Source of the DNA: Paenibacillus montanisoli | GTDB lineage: Bacteria > Bacillota > Bacilli > Paenibacillales > Paenibacillaceae | Reading direction: 5' to 3' | Length of the DNA: 64,000 nt | NCBI RefSeq assembly: GCF_003268025.1 | Contig: NZ_QLUW01000001.1 | Span: 1,960,830 to 2,024,829, forward strand | Part shown: positions 62,742 to 64,000 of the stretch, piece by piece | How positions within the stretch are numbered: position 1 is the first letter of the stretch | How the letters are laid out: each line of letters begins with the position of its first letter | The notes under the pieces: generated by a model | Told to the model about the DNA's origin: nothing | Seen by the model: the letters and a program-made list of their open reading frames with translations, nothing else | Database searches by the model: none | Made by a program: the position numbers and the translations under genes

Positions 62742-63044
62742 TTAATTCGCGCCCGAAGGGTCCGAAGGGTCGAAAACCGTTATATCCGTCCAGATATTGA
62801 GATACGGGAAATCCCCCTGCCACCACAGTGTGAACTCTACGAAGCCGTCATGAGATGCAATGTTTCCAACCACGATCGGCTTAGCGTCACCAATAAATCG
62901 ATCTGGTACGGTAGCACTGATCCTTGCCTCAGCTGCGGTAACTACCACGAACGAATCGTTCTTTAAGATATCCCAATGGAAGGTGTAGCGGCTTAGCCGG
63001 GGGGCCGATCTCCAGAGATGTCGCCAGTGTTGGATAGTCATCAC
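62742..63044 (-). CDS. Hypothetical protein, 100 aa
   Basis: A 100-residue soluble protein with strand-rich segments (SRYTFHWDILKNDSFVVVT, FVEFTLWWQGDFPYLNIWTD) and no known family. Its start overlaps the stop of the upstream gene by 4 bp (ATGA), so the two small proteins are made together. The aromatic, beta-rich nature suggests a small beta-barrel or binding protein. Confidence 0.6.
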   Translation of the reverse strand: MMTIQHWRHLWRSAPRLSRYTFHWDILKNDSFVVVTAAEARISATVPDRFIGDAKPIVVGNIASHDGFVEFTLWWQGDFPYLNIWTDITVFDPSDPSGAN

Positions 63045-63295
63045 TGCTCCTCCTTTGTCGTGTCATCCGGGCTTTCCTCGGGTCTCGGCCGCCTAATCAG
63101 AAGCTGGTTACTCACAGGGAATGCTGTTAGGTTGATAATGTAACTACCGTCTTCTTGCCGCCAGGCTGTCCCGACCCGTTGCACCACGTCATCGGCGAAG
63201 GCCTTCGGGAGAGGTGCTTTATAGTCGGGGTGAGCTGCTTGAACGCCTAGCAGACTAACGAAAGCCGGCATCCAATCCGTTTCCTCAGGTTGCAT
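63041..63295 (-). CDS. Hypothetical protein, 84 aa
   Basis: An 84-residue acidic protein of unknown function (MQPEETDWMPAFVSLLGVQA at its start, DDTTKEEQ at its end) with a central strand pair (TAWRQEDGSYIINLTAFPV). AAGGAGGAA lies just before the ATG. It overlaps the next gene by 4 bp. The pair lies directly downstream of the tRNA cluster, a spot where accessory genes often insert; no integrase is seen. The 63296-63462 gap shows nothing else. Confidence 0.6.
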   Translation of the reverse strand: MQPEETDWMPAFVSLLGVQAAHPDYKAPLPKAFADDVVQRVGTAWRQEDGSYIINLTAFPVSNQLLIRRPRPEESPDDTTKEEQ

Positions 63296-63462
63296 TGATC
63301 TTCCTCCTTTGTTTAAAACCGTTCTTAAGGTATAACACGCTAAGGTGTAGCTAGCACTTAGATGGATTCCTTGCCCACCGATGCTGATGACTTCCTTTTG
63401 TAATAAAAGCCTACTTTAATATGTAGATAACGCGTTATGATTATTCAACTAATAAGGACAGC

Positions 63463-63490
63463 AAAAAACCCTTGCCTAAGCAAGGGTTTT
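63463..63490 (-). terminator. Terminator of the rRNA-tRNA transcript
   Basis: A 10 to 11-bp stem AAAACCCTTGC / GCAAGGGTTTT with extra T on the minus strand, 20 bp after tRNA-Gln. Confidence 0.9.
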
Positions 63491-63509
63491 CATTATAGAA
63501 GTGAATAAA

Positions 63510-63584
63510 TGGCTGGGGATCTAGGATTCGAACCTAGGGATGACGGAGTCAAAGTCCGTTGCCTTACCGCTTGGCTAATCCCCA
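63510..63584 (-). tRNA. tRNA-Gln (anticodon TTG)
   Basis: A full cloverleaf on the minus strand: acceptor TGGGGAT / ATCCCCA, anticodon stem ACGGA / TCCGT with loop CTTTGAC (anticodon TTG), T arm with GGTTCGAATCC, and encoded CCA. Confidence 0.97.
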
Positions 63585-63611
63585 ACAATTTTAAGTTGTC
63601 AGAAGTAATTA

Positions 63612-63688
63612 TGGGGCGACCGATGGGACTTGAACCCACGAATGCCGGATCCACAAACCGGTGCGTTAACCCCTTCGCCACGATCGCC
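63612..63688 (-). tRNA. tRNA-His (anticodon GTG)
   Basis: Cloverleaf with the extra 5' G typical of tRNA-His, facing discriminator C73. Anticodon loop TTGTGGA in a CCGG stem gives GTG. T arm with GGTTCAAGTCC and encoded CCA. Confidence 0.97.
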
Positions 63689-63722
63689 ATAAAAACTATT
63701 CTACTGTCAGAGACAGCAAGGA

Positions 63723-63798
<76 letters not shown>

Positions 63799-63885
63799 AC
63801 GATATTCAGGAGCACTTGTCACCCTGAAAACTGGATACGAACCTTTGCGAAGGTTTCTTGCTTAGCTGCTTACTCGAAGTATTTA

Positions 63886-64000
63886 GGATAAGCCCTCGAC
63901 CGATTAGTATTCGTCAGCTCCACACATTGCTGCGCTTCCACCTCGAACCTATCAACCTGGTCGTCTTCCAGGGGTCTTACATACTGGGAAATCTCATCTT
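63886..64000 (-). rRNA. 23S ribosomal RNA, 3' end (partial)
   Basis: On the minus strand the last part reads GGAGCTGACGAATACTAATC and then GGTCGAGGGCTTATCC, the standard 3' end of Bacillota 23S rRNA. The gene continues beyond the window edge. The 3' limit near 63886 is approximate. The 88-bp spacer to tRNA-Thr holds a small hairpin (AACCTT / AAGGTT, 63840-63855) but no 5S rRNA gene. Confidence 0.95.

Noticed and set aside
63799..63885. 5S rRNA in the 23S-tRNA spacer
   Set aside because: The spacer is shorter than a 5S gene and lacks its conserved helices.

Overview
The window looks like chromosome from an endospore-forming, low-to-mid GC member of the Bacillota, most likely Paenibacillaceae (Paenibacillus, Cohnella or a relative). 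The reasons are strong AGGAGG-type ribosome sites, SpoVB- and SpoIIP-family proteins, RNase J, a SAM-I riboswitch, a cre-like site, and LplABC-type sugar ABC transporter genes followed by an AraC-type membrane regulator. No transposase, integrase, phage structural module or CRISPR array is visible.

Layout. 0-14 kb: end of a phosphodiester glycosidase gene, a DUF2089/SHOCT-like operon with its own promoter, a HAD phosphatase, a lone sugar isomerase, a large patatin-like protein, a DUF1992 protein, a PadR / pentapeptide-repeat / ABC exporter operon, a cation efflux protein, two oxidoreductases and a kinase-like protein. 14-21 kb: oligosaccharide ABC importer (binding protein plus two permeases) with a phytanoyl-CoA dioxygenase (PhyH) gene and an upstream AraC regulator preceded by a cre-like site. 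21-30 kb: SpoVB-like flippase, lactonase, decayed genes, a divergent MocR regulator / BenE transporter pair, two tiny membrane proteins, and an ECF sigma factor (frameshifted) overlapping a SpoIIP-type protein. 30-45 kb: sugar catabolism islands (isochorismatase-like hydrolase, PhyH, aldo/keto reductase, FucU/RbsD mutarotase, Gfo/Idh oxidoreductase, isomerase, divergent ROK regulator; AraC regulator and GH116 glycosidase; sulfatase plus isomerase), interrupted by a SAM-I riboswitch in front of an unrecognised gene. 45-52 kb: a five-gene operon of three SDR dehydrogenases, a YjhG-type sugar-acid dehydratase and a TIM-barrel isomerase, then a PhyH gene broken by an internal inversion. 52-64 kb: housekeeping and stress genes (RNase J, rifampicin phosphotransferase, a two-component system, small proteins), then tRNA-Thr, tRNA-His and tRNA-Gln downstream of the 3' end of a 23S rRNA gene, all on the minus strand.

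How it works together. Importers, a GH116 glycosidase and a sulfatase would release unusual or decorated sugars. Mutarotase, dehydrogenases, isomerases and the YjhG-type dehydratase would feed them through oxidative, non-phosphorylated routes. Three PhyH genes among these operons suggest a recurring oxygenase step on modified sugars. This pathway view is inference from gene content. The observations most worth checking are the SAM-I riboswitch with its orphan gene, the sigma/SpoIIP pair, the inverted segment in the third PhyH gene, paired direct repeats in two divergent regulator regions, and the missing 5S rRNA gene behind 23S.
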